Positions 1-5,263 are shown, counted from the stretch's first letter. The stretch: DNA of 5,996 nt from Planctomycetota bacterium (GCA_030622295.1 JAUXGI010000079.1:1-5996); one strand, 5' to 3'. Notes: a model not told the origin generated them from the sequence alone. Made by a program: numbers and translations.

Positions 1-1
1 C

Positions 2-289
2 ATAGCGCCGCCCGATGGTTTCAGGTTTTTTGCCGAGTGCGACGACGGCGGGCACGGCGTGGGATCATGGCTGGGGGGCACGGCTGGAGCGTTGCGCGTC
101 ATCAGCCCGCACAGGGGCGAAATGAAACTTGTATGCGACGGCGAGCCCGTTATGACAGAGCACACCGATGAAATGAAACTGCGCAACCCGCCGCCCGGCG
201 CATACCGCGTCGAGGTACGGCTGGATGGCGCCCCCTGGCTCTTCACCAACCACATCAACATCAGCGCCCACGCCTCTACTGTCACCTAA
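2..289 (+). CDS. C-terminal fragment of a probable PHP-domain metal-dependent phosphoesterase
   Basis: The reading frame is open from the window edge to TAA at 287-289, giving 95 visible residues; the true start lies upstream. A GTG at 59 exists, but the frame reads sensibly before it (IAPPDGFRFFAECDDGG), so I do not take it as the start. The piece looks like a beta-sandwich: a segment similar to 'LRVISPHRGEMKLVCDGEPV', then 'GAYRVEVRLDGAPWLFTNHINI'. From memory, many PHP-domain proteins end in a very similar way (YRVEV...PWIFSNPIYV). The catalytic PHP part, with its metal-binding His and Asp residues, is outside the window, so the assignment rests on this tail alone. The last residues (ASTVT) and the stop codon are encoded by the left arm of the palindrome at 273-321, so the native C-terminus may have been replaced. 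Any beta-sandwich tail of a secreted or cell-surface protein is the alternative. Confidence 0.6.
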   Translation: MAPPDGFRFFAECDDGGHGVGSWLGGTAGALRVISPHRGEMKLVCDGEPVMTEHTDEMKLRNPPPGAYRVEVRLDGAPWLFTNHINISAHASTVT

Positions 290-321
290 AGGGGTCTGAC
301 CCCTTTAGGTGACAGTAGAGG
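273..321. repeat. 49-bp near-perfect palindrome with GGTCTGACC core (copy 1)
   Basis: The left arm 273-295 and right arm 299-321 are perfectly complementary over 23 bp around the trinucleotide CTG (296-298). C296 and G298 are also complementary, so only T297 is unmatched. The core reads AAAGGGGTCTGACCCCTTT. The left arm overlaps the stop codon of the upstream gene. There is no T-tract outside the stem, so it is not a classical intrinsic terminator, although a stem this long could block RNA polymerase or protect mRNA ends. The same core with different outer arms occurs at 2012-2041. I have a general impression that such cores are common in environmental genomes but can give no source. Confidence 0.9.
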
Positions 322-323
322 TC

Positions 324-355
324 GAAAGAAAGAAAGCCCCGGTGTTTGCCGGGGC
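324..355 (-). terminator. Intrinsic terminator of the bL12-like gene
   Basis: Read on the minus strand, this is a 7-bp GC-only stem (GCCCCGG/CCGGGGC, 349-355 with 336-342) with a 6-nt loop, followed by TTTCTTTCTTTC (335-324). It lies 25 nt beyond the stop codon of the minus-strand gene at 381. It abuts the palindrome at 273-321, so the two converging genes are separated by two different structures. Confidence 0.85.
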
Positions 356-380
356 GAGTTGGTCGGTTTTGTCTGCGCGG

Positions 381-1154
381 CTACTTGGCTTTCTTGAGTA
401 TCTGAACGCTGATGCGGCTCTCCTTAAACATGTTCTGAATGTCGTCGGATTCCTTCTTGGTTATGCCTTTGATGACGGGCACGATGGTGCGGTTCATTAT
501 CTCTTCCGCTTCGAGTGGCGAGATTCCCCGTATCTTGCTTATCAGTTCCAGGGCGCGTTCCCGTTTGCCCTCCGACGAGATTTTTGAAAGAAAGACGTTG
601 TAGACAAAGATATCGTTTGCATCGGTCTTGTCGCCGAACATCATCCTGTGCTCGGTTTGCGGTTCCTCCTCAGGCTGAATATCCATCTCGAGCGGCGCTG
701 GCTCAGGGGTCGTGGTCCCCGTCGCCGTTTGCCGGAAGGACACGCCGTCGGAGGTGTCGCCGGATTCCTCGAACGCAATCCGCCGCACACCGCCGTTGGT
801 TTCAACATACTTAACCTCACCGAACTTTTCTTCGTCCCGCGGCTGCTCGGCGGGAAGTTCCTCCTCCATTTCGATAGAAGGGCGGTTTGGCCACGACAGT
901 TTGGGCAGGCTGCCGTTGAACTCGCCGGCAGGTTCAACAAGGAGTTCCACACCCAGCCTCTTTTTCAGGACTTCCGCTTCCTTCGGTGAGGCGTCGTCAA
1001 GCAGGACGATGGGTGCGGACTGGATGATTTGTGCGCTCGCTGACTTGAGGATGGAAAACACTCTGGCAAGACTGTCTCTAAGGTCCTCGGGCGAGTGGCG
1101 GTCCGATTGGGGCAGTATTACAGCGAACAGCCCGTTGGGGTACATATCGGCCAT
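381..1154 (-). CDS. Hypothetical protein with two bL12 C-terminal-like domains and an acidic linker
   Basis: 257 residues. The ATG at 1154 is preceded by GGAG (1165-1162) with 7-nt spacing, which favours it over the in-frame Met4; the stop is TAG. No signal peptide or membrane segment is visible, so it is probably cytoplasmic. Residues about 183-254 follow the ribosomal bL12 C-terminal pattern: a beta strand (FVYNVFL), helix (RALELISKIRG), helix (SPLEAEEIMN), 'VPVIKGITKKESDDIQNMF', and a last strand (ISVQI). Residues about 8-74 look like a divergent second copy, with 'SAPIVLLDDASPKEAEVLKKRL' resembling 'SAPxxxKEGVSKxxAExLKK' of bL12. Residues about 90-180 are acidic, rich in Pro and Thr, and probably disordered. 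True bL12 is about 120 residues with an N-terminal dimerisation region, which is absent, so this is not the ribosomal stalk protein. A role in binding translation GTPases, as the bL12 domain does, would be inference only. It has its own promoter and terminator. Confidence 0.75.
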   Translation of the reverse strand: MADMYPNGLFAVILPQSDRHSPEDLRDSLARVFSILKSASAQIIQSAPIVLLDDASPKEAEVLKKRLGVELLVEPAGEFNGSLPKLSWPNRPSIEMEEELPAEQPRDEEKFGEVKYVETNGGVRRIAFEESGDTSDGVSFRQTATGTTTPEPAPLEMDIQPEEEPQTEHRMMFGDKTDANDIFVYNVFLSKISSEGKRERALELISKIRGISPLEAEEIMNRTIVPVIKGITKKESDDIQNMFKESRISVQILKKAK

Positions 1155-1173
1155 AGGTCATCTCCGGGGCAAA

Positions 1174-1200
1174 TGAGGAACTTCTCCCGAGACTTCCTCA
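1174..1200 (-). other. Leader hairpin upstream of the bL12-like gene
   Basis: TGAGGAA (1174-1180) and TTCCTCA (1194-1200) form a perfect 7-bp inverted repeat. A further short TCT/AGA pairing is possible in the 13-nt loop. It lies in the predicted 5' leader of the minus-strand gene, ending about 8 nt before its GGAG site. It could influence translation or transcript stability, but nothing identifies a ligand or a regulator. Confidence 0.4.
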
Positions 1201-1221
1201 CATCTCCCCCTTTGGGTAATG

Positions 1222-1250
1222 ATTTTACCACATATTCGGCCAAACGTCAA
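1222..1250 (-). promoter_or_regulatory. Sigma-70-type promoter for the bL12-like gene
   Basis: On the minus strand: -35 TTGACG (1250-1245), 17-bp spacer, -10 TAAAAT (1227-1222), with the -10 preceded by TGG. Each hexamer is 5/6 to consensus. The predicted start is near 1215, leaving a leader of about 60 nt before the ATG at 1154. Confidence 0.7.
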
Positions 1251-1278
1251 GTTCGCCCATTACCGGCCCCCTTTCGGC

Positions 1279-1306
1279 TTGCTCACAAAAGCGGACATGC
1301 TATAAT
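1279..1306 (+). promoter_or_regulatory. Extended -10 promoter for tmk and the downstream genes
   Basis: TATAAT at 1301-1306 is a perfect -10 box and is preceded by TGC (1298-1300), the extended -10 arrangement. The -35 region is weak (TTGCTC at 1279-1284, 16-bp spacing, 3/6). The predicted start near 1313 fits tmk starting at either 1334 or 1364. It is back to back with the minus-strand promoter at 1222-1250. Confidence 0.65.
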
Positions 1307-1353
1307 CATAAATCGGCAACGTCAAGCAAAAATATGAGATATTTTCTTCCTTC

Positions 1354-1357
1354 GGAG
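1354..1357 (+). promoter_or_regulatory. Ribosome binding site deciding the tmk start
   Basis: GGAG with 6 nt to the GTG at 1364. No comparable site precedes the alternative ATG at 1334, whose upstream bases are A-rich. Confidence 0.6.
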
Positions 1358-1363
1358 CGCGGA

Positions 1364-2005
1364 GTGAATCCACCGGAAAAGAAGCAACAGGGCTGCTTTA
1401 TTGTTATCGAAGGCGCTGACGGGTGCGGCAAGACCACTCATGCCCTCCTCCTCTGCGAACACTTGAGGCGGGCGGGCCGCCCGGCGCTGCTCGCACGGGA
1501 GCCCGGCGGCACGGGGATAGGCGAGGCGATACGCGAAATGCTTCTCAATCCCGCCCACCACGCCATGTCGATGCCGACTGAACTGATGCTGTACATGGCG
1601 TGCCGCGGACAACTGACACACGAGGCCATAAAGCCCGCCTTGGCGGAGGGCAAGTGCGTGGTCTGCGACAGGTATCTGCTCTCGAGTGTTGTCTACCAGG
1701 GTTTCGCGGCCGGCCTGGGCGTGGAAGCGGTGTGGGAGATGGGCGCCCTTGTCACTGAGAACCTGGAGCCCGATGTGCAGGTGGTCCTGGATGTCTCATA
1801 CGAAAACGCATGCAGGCGCAGGAGTCGCGAATCAGACAGAATCGAAGCCCGCGGGGAAGCCTTCCATCGAAAGGTGATACAAGGCTACCGGGAGGTCGCG
1901 CGGGATGTGCCATCGGCCCACATCGTAGATGCAAACCGCTCCATAGACGACGTGCAGCGGGACATTCAGAGGATAGTTGACGCTGAAACCACTGAAATCG
2001 ACTGA
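1364..2005 (+). CDS. tmk: Thymidylate (dTMP) kinase
   Basis: Phosphorylates dTMP to dTDP with ATP, the step that commits thymidylate to dTTP for DNA synthesis; cytoplasmic. With the GTG start at 1364 it is 213 residues, normal for the family. The Walker A loop is GADGCGKTT (17-25). Other family marks are the REPGGTGIGEAIR segment (45-57), DRY (102-104) followed by SSVVYQG, and a LID-like stretch with basic residues and 'DRIEARGEAFHRKV'. The family's usual 'RxQH' appears as RGQL (81-84), a mild departure. I chose GTG 1364 because GGAG (1354-1357) lies 6 nt before it and the protein then starts just ahead of 'CFIVIEG', as in known homologues. An in-frame ATG at 1334 would add 10 residues but has no clear ribosome site. 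It is the first gene of the run tmk-holB-ricT, a grouping known from Bacillus. Confidence 0.95.
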   Translation: MNPPEKKQQGCFIVIEGADGCGKTTHALLLCEHLRRAGRPALLAREPGGTGIGEAIREMLLNPAHHAMSMPTELMLYMACRGQLTHEAIKPALAEGKCVVCDRYLLSSVVYQGFAAGLGVEAVWEMGALVTENLEPDVQVVLDVSYENACRRRSRESDRIEARGEAFHRKVIQGYREVARDVPSAHIVDANRSIDDVQRDIQRIVDAETTEID

Positions 2006-2011
2006 AGAGTA

Positions 2012-2041
2012 AAGCAAAAGAGGTCTGACCCCCTTTTGCTT
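2012..2041. repeat. Imperfect palindrome with GGTCTGACC core (copy 2)
   Basis: AAGCAAAAG (2012-2020) pairs perfectly with CTTTTGCTT (2033-2041), and GGT (2022-2024) pairs with ACC (2028-2030) around CTG. A2021 faces two C residues (2031-2032), so the left side is one base shorter with one mismatch compared with a perfect CCCC arm. The core matches copy 1 (273-321) in the same orientation, while the outer arms are unrelated to copy 1. It lies 6 nt after the tmk stop and about 20 nt before the holB start. Confidence 0.85.
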
Positions 2042-2061
2042 CATTACACAGATTGAAACTT

Positions 2062-3114
2062 ATGGACACTTACCTGGAACCGGGCAGAGAAACCGCGCGC
2101 GAGTTCTTCCGCAGAAGCATCCGTCACGGGAGGCTCGCCCATGCTTACATATTGATTGGTCCCGAGGGTTCGCGCAAGATCGACTTTGCGCTCGAACTGG
2201 CGAAGACGCTGATGTGCGAGAGCGGCTGCAAGCCGGGGGCCGTGTCCTGTGCCGTTTGCAGGCAGGTCGAATCAGGCAACCATCCGGATGTCCGGATAAT
2301 AGCCCCCGCGTCCGCCGGCGGCAGGGTGGTCATCGACGACACGCGCGAGATGCGCCGTTTGGCATACTTGGCGCGCTTCCAGGGGCCCTGCAAGGTGTTC
2401 ATAGTCTCTCAGGCGGACAGGATGACCGAGGCCGCGCAGAACCAGGTTCTGAAGGTACTCGAGGAGCCTCCGGAGAATACGGTGATACTGCTGCTGGCGG
2501 CGAGCCTTGCGGGGCTGGTGGAGACCGTGATATCCAGATGCGCGGTCGTGCGGCTCGGCAGGCTCTCCAGGGAATCGGTGCAGTCGGAACTCGCGCGGCA
2601 GGATGAATTCCCCGCGGAGCAAGTCGCCTGGGCCGCGAGGCTCAGTCGCGGCAGCATCTCCCGCGCCGAGAGGCTCCTTAGGGCCGACGCCGCCGAGTTC
2701 AACAACCTTGTCGCCGGGGCCATCATTAGCGACGCCCCGGATGCCGATATGGCGCTCGCGGACCTTCTGAAAGGTTTCTCCTCAGCAGGCCGGGATAACC
2801 GGCAGCGAAGAGTCCTGACAATCGAGGCGTTTGACCTCCTGGCAACACTGCTGAGAGACGCCCTTATCATCCAACTGGACATTGCGTCCGAAAACCTGTA
2901 TAATGTTGTCGTCTCGGATGAGAAGCGGGATGCCGCAGCGCGGTCTGATAACATCGGCAGGCTGTCACTGCTTTTCGCGCCTGATGACATACTGGACCTT
3001 CTGCCGGCCATCGCGGATATGCAGCGCAGGGTCGACCAGAACCTGAATATCGAACTGCTGTGCGACTGCCTGTCGCAGCGAGTCTTTGAGCACAAAATGA
3101 AAGCAGCGCCGTGA
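2062..3114 (+). CDS. holB: DNA polymerase III subunit delta-prime (clamp loader)
   Basis: Clamp-loader subunit of the replicative polymerase; with delta and gamma/tau it opens and loads the beta clamp onto primed DNA. From the ATG at 2062 it is 350 residues, close to the family norm; a TTG at 2053 would add three. Neither start has a good Shine-Dalgarno. AHAYILIGPEGSRK (26-39) corresponds to the P-loop region, but Walker A is degenerate (GPEGSRK instead of GxxGxGK[ST]), consistent with the non-hydrolysing delta-prime. Four cysteines at 52, 56, 63 and 66 form the zinc module. NHPDV follows at 74-78. VFIVSQADRMTEAAQNQVLK leads into LEEPP (133-137), and the SRC motif is at 158-160. The C-terminal collar resembles the Bacillus protein (LLRDALIIQ, QNLNIELL). 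The stop overlaps the ricT start by 4 bp (GTGA), so translation is probably coupled. Confidence 0.93.
   Translation: MDTYLEPGRETAREFFRRSIRHGRLAHAYILIGPEGSRKIDFALELAKTLMCESGCKPGAVSCAVCRQVESGNHPDVRIIAPASAGGRVVIDDTREMRRLAYLARFQGPCKVFIVSQADRMTEAAQNQVLKVLEEPPENTVILLLAASLAGLVETVISRCAVVRLGRLSRESVQSELARQDEFPAEQVAWAARLSRGSISRAERLLRADAAEFNNLVAGAIISDAPDADMALADLLKGFSSAGRDNRQRRVLTIEAFDLLATLLRDALIIQLDIASENLYNVVVSDEKRDAAARSDNIGRLSLLFAPDDILDLLPAIADMQRRVDQNLNIELLCDCLSQRVFEHKMKAAP
2876..2904 (+). promoter_or_regulatory. Candidate internal promoter within holB
   Basis: TGGACA (2876-2881, 5/6) and TATAAT (2899-2904, 6/6) are separated by exactly 17 bp. It lies about 200 nt upstream of ricT, so it could give ricT and the next gene expression independent of tmk and holB. 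Being inside a coding region it may be coincidental; only sequence match supports it. Confidence 0.45.
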
Positions 3115-4121
3115 ACGTTATAACAGCAAGATACAGCAACATGCGACTCGTGGGGGAGTTCCTGTGCGAGGATGATGACATAAAGAAACAGGGAGCCGTC
3201 GTATTGCAGACGGATCGCGGCACGGAAGTGGGTACGGTTCTCACGGAACCCGCGCCGCAAACCCCGCCCACCGAGAATCTCCCGCCACGACTGCCCGCGG
3301 ACGACGTTTCAACCGAGAGGTCGTCGCAAACCGGCCCGGGCGGCGAAGCGGAGCAGGCCCCGGATGCGTCTGCCGGACAGGAGACGGGTTCGACGCTCGG
3401 CAGGGTTCTGCGCCGGGCCACAAGTGAGGACTTTCGCAAGATGCGCGAAATCCGCCTCACGAGTTGCCCCGCCGAGGAGCAATACTGCAGGAACAGGATA
3501 CGGGAGTTGGAACTGCCGATGAAACTGGTGCACGTGGAGCACCTGTTCGGCGGGGAGAAGATAATCTTCTATTTCCTGGCGGACGGGCGTGTGGACTTCC
3601 GCGAACTCGTCAAGGACCTCGCCGGCCAATACCACACTCGCATCGAGATGAAGCAGATAGGCGTCCGTGACGAGGCGCGGTTGCTCGGAGACAGGGAACA
3701 CTGTGGCATGACTCTGTGCTGCCAGACGTTTCTCAAGGGTTTCGAGCCGATAACGATGAAGATGGCCAAGAATCAGAAGGCCACTCTCGACCCGTCCAAA
3801 ATATCGGGCCACTGCGGCAGGCTGATGTGCTGCCTGCGCTATGAAGATGCAACATACGCCGAGTACAAGCGGAAATTGCCCAAGAAAGGCAGCCGCATAA
3901 TTACCACCAAGGGCGTGGGCCAGGTGATAAACTACGACATACTGTCGCAAAAGGTCACCATCGAGACCGACGACAGGCGGAGGCTCGTCGTGGCCGTCGA
4001 CGAAGTACAGGGGCGCGACACCGCTGACCGCAGCAAGGACAAGTCACAAAAGGGACGGCAACGTAGTAAGAAGACAACTGCGGTCCCGAGACGGAAATCA
4101 AATTCGAAGAACCGGCCTTGA
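3111..4121 (+). CDS. ricT: PSP1-domain regulator RicT (YaaT-like)
   Basis: Homologue of Bacillus subtilis YaaT/RicT, which works in the Ric complex (with YlbF and YmcA) carrying Fe-S clusters and affecting RNase Y-dependent mRNA processing, sporulation and competence. 336 residues from GTG 3111, overlapping the holB stop (GTGA). The PSP1 core is clear: 'KIIFYFLADGRVDFRELVKD' (150-169), 'RIEMKQIGVRDEARLLG' (177-193), Cys198, Cys203-204, 'FEPITMKMAK' (211-220), and 'SGHCGRLMCCLRYE' (232-245) with Cys235 and Cys240-241. These six cysteines fit the usual Fe-S ligand positions. Two oddities stand out. A low-complexity Pro/Glu/Ser-rich stretch of about 50 residues (about 45-96) interrupts the N-terminal part, where the Bacillus protein has a short link. 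A Lys/Arg/Ser-rich tail of about 30 residues (305-336) looks able to bind nucleic acid. The partners YlbF and YmcA are not in this window. Confidence 0.93.
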   Translation: MNVITARYSNMRLVGEFLCEDDDIKKQGAVVLQTDRGTEVGTVLTEPAPQTPPTENLPPRLPADDVSTERSSQTGPGGEAEQAPDASAGQETGSTLGRVLRRATSEDFRKMREIRLTSCPAEEQYCRNRIRELELPMKLVHVEHLFGGEKIIFYFLADGRVDFRELVKDLAGQYHTRIEMKQIGVRDEARLLGDREHCGMTLCCQTFLKGFEPITMKMAKNQKATLDPSKISGHCGRLMCCLRYEDATYAEYKRKLPKKGSRIITTKGVGQVINYDILSQKVTIETDDRRRLVVAVDEVQGRDTADRSKDKSQKGRQRSKKTTAVPRRKSNSKNRP

Positions 4122-4181
4122 AGCCGGCATGAATCCGTCCACTTCAAATAGTCCTTTTGCCGAATGCGATGGGAGGACATC

Positions 4182-4631
4182 ATGGCTGAAATGTCACAAG
4201 ACTTTCTTGCGGGCCTTCCGGGGGATGTACCTGCCGACTACGGGAAAACAATCCGAGCGATAATCAGGCGTGACCCGAGATATTCCTACCAGGCGTATCT
4301 TTTCATGTTCGACGCGCTGGACTACACGCAGCGCATGATGCTGAAACTGCGCCAGCCCGAGGACGCGGTCTTTCACGTTACCGGGCGCGAACTACTGGAG
4401 GGCATACGACGCCTGGCCATCAAACAGTTCGGATACATGACGAGGACCGTCTTCGAGACCTGGGGCGTCAGGAGCACCGAAGACTTCGGCGAGATGGTAT
4501 TCAACCTGGTCGACAGCGGCCTGATGAGGAAAACCGAGTCCGACAGCCGTGAAGATTTCAAGGGCGCCTACGACTTCTCCACGGCGTTCGAAGGCGAGGC
4601 GGCGCATCGCAAAGCCTGGAGGCTGGACTGA
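4182..4631 (+). CDS. Minf_1886-family (TIGR04138-like) protein of unknown function
   Basis: 149 residues from ATG 4182, preceded by GGAGG (4172-4176) 5 nt away. An in-frame ATG at 4164 lacks such a site, so I reject it. The sequence fits a family I recall as restricted mostly to Planctomycetes, Verrucomicrobia and allies. Its pattern is IIRRDPRYSYQAYLFMFDAL (29-48), HVTGRELLEGIR (about 71-82), FGYMTRTVFETWGV, TEDFGEMVFNLVDSGLM, KTESDSREDF and YDFSTAF near the end. There is no signal peptide, membrane segment or cysteine pair; it is probably a small helical cytoplasmic protein. It lies 60 nt after ricT in the same direction with no terminator between, so it probably shares transcripts with ricT. 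Function is unknown, and position next to holB and ricT does not establish one. Confidence 0.85.
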   Translation: MAEMSQDFLAGLPGDVPADYGKTIRAIIRRDPRYSYQAYLFMFDALDYTQRMMLKLRQPEDAVFHVTGRELLEGIRRLAIKQFGYMTRTVFETWGVRSTEDFGEMVFNLVDSGLMRKTESDSREDFKGAYDFSTAFEGEAAHRKAWRLD

Positions 4632-4691
4632 CGGGGTTCAGGTTACGAGGGGGTCAGGAGTTTATCCCGACGAAGGAGGGGCTGAGGAGGA

Positions 4692-4719
4692 GGGCCGTCC
4701 GCCTGGGGCGGATCGGCCC
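4692..4719. repeat. REP-like hairpin A
   Basis: GGGCCG (4692-4697) pairs with CGGCCC (4714-4719) and TCCGCC (4698-4703) with GGCGGA (4707-4712), leaving a single bulged T4713 and loop TGG. That gives a 12-bp GC-rich stem. The inner 16 nt (4698-4713) differ at only two central positions from hairpin B at 4728-4743. There is no T-tract, so it is not an intrinsic terminator, though it lies just after the 4182-4631 gene. Confidence 0.8.
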
Positions 4720-4726
4720 GACGGGA

Positions 4727-4743
4727 ATCCGCCTCAGGCGGAT
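4727..4743. repeat. REP-like hairpin B
   Basis: ATCCGCC and GGCGGAT form a perfect 7-bp stem around TCA. It is a near copy of the inner part of hairpin A, in the same orientation, with starts 30 nt apart. The pair looks like a small REP-type cluster between the Minf_1886-family gene and the next promoter. Confidence 0.8.
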
Positions 4744-4769
4744 GACTCCCCGGTTCAAGTAGAACAAAT

Positions 4770-4798
4770 TGGATATTCGGATAGGTCCTTAATATAAT
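4770..4798 (+). promoter_or_regulatory. Promoter for the FlgT_C-like gene
   Basis: TATAAT at 4793-4798 is a perfect -10. The -35 is poor: TGGATA (4770-4775) at 17-bp spacing is 4/6. The surrounding 40 bases are AT-rich compared with the hairpin region before them. The predicted start near 4805 leaves about 23 nt to the ATG at 4828, which has GGAG at 4816-4819. Confidence 0.55.
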
Positions 4799-4827
4799 CT
4801 CTTCTGTCCCTTCACGGAGTCTGATGC

Positions 4828-5250
4828 ATGGCGGAGATAATCGGTAGAATCGTGCGCATCCCTTCAGACCACGAGGTCGTCATCAACAAGGGCCTGAGCG
4901 ACGGCGTGAAATACGATATGGAATTCGTTATTTACGAAGAGGGCGACCCTGTCATCGACCCGGAGACGCGGGAGGTGCTGGACAGGATAGAAATTGTGAA
5001 GAACAGGGTCTACGTTACCCATCTTCAAAGCCGCATCTGCATAGCGGAGCCCGCTCCCGCCGGCCTCGACATATCACAGACCCTCGCCCGGGCGCATAGG
5101 AGGGGCGAACACGGCATTCCACTGGGTTCCACCGGCACGAAACCCGGCATTCACCCCAAACTCAGAATCGTCGACGGCCAGATACAGCCTCACCGTAACG
5201 TCTCGGACGAAATAAAGGTGGGCGACAGGGTGCGCAACATCGAGCGCTGA
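4828..5250 (+). CDS. Small FlgT C-terminal-like protein, function unknown
   Basis: 140 residues from ATG 4828, with GGAG (4816-4819) 8 nt upstream; stop TGA 5248-5250. Residues about 3-73 have the look of the FlgT C-terminal domain (PF16538-like): 'VVINKGLSDGVKYDMEFVIY' (17-36), then 'DPVIDPETREVLDRIEIVKN' (40-59), and an alternating strand 'VYVTHLQSRICIAEP'. In true FlgT this domain belongs to a secreted flagellar motor protein. Here there is no signal peptide and nothing flagellar nearby, so it is probably a cytoplasmic stand-alone use of the fold. Residues 76-115 are Gly/Pro/His-rich and probably flexible. The end (DEIKVGDRVRNIER) reads like a small beta-barrel edge. The gene has its own promoter, so it seems separate from the operon upstream. 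A family-specific function cannot be stated. Confidence 0.75.
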   Translation: MAEIIGRIVRIPSDHEVVINKGLSDGVKYDMEFVIYEEGDPVIDPETREVLDRIEIVKNRVYVTHLQSRICIAEPAPAGLDISQTLARAHRRGEHGIPLGSTGTKPGIHPKLRIVDGQIQPHRNVSDEIKVGDRVRNIER

Positions 5251-5263
5251 CCCCCCGCCGCAT

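Noticed and set aside
273..321. Palindrome copy 1 as a classical intrinsic terminator
   Set aside because: There is no T-tract outside the stem in either direction; the converging gene has its own proper terminator at 324-355.
1334..1363. ATG 1334 as the tmk start
   Set aside because: It lacks a Shine-Dalgarno and would add residues with no family counterpart; GTG 1364 has GGAG at good spacing.
2409..3460. Long minus-strand open frames opposite holB and ricT
   Set aside because: They mirror well-supported genes, are rich in Ser, Arg and Ala as expected for antisense of GC-rich genes, and show no motifs.
4109..4127. CCGGC/GCCGG hairpin at the end of ricT as a terminator
   Set aside because: Only a 5-bp stem, overlapping the stop codon and lacking a T-tract; the following gene seems to be in the same operon.
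4692..4743. Short repeats as a CRISPR array
   Set aside because: Only two short palindromic units with a 14-nt gap; no regular spacers and no cas genes.
4748..4766. GGTTCAAG resembling a tRNA T-loop
   Set aside because: No matching T-stem, anticodon arm or acceptor stem can be formed around it; the preceding hairpins do not fit a cloverleaf.
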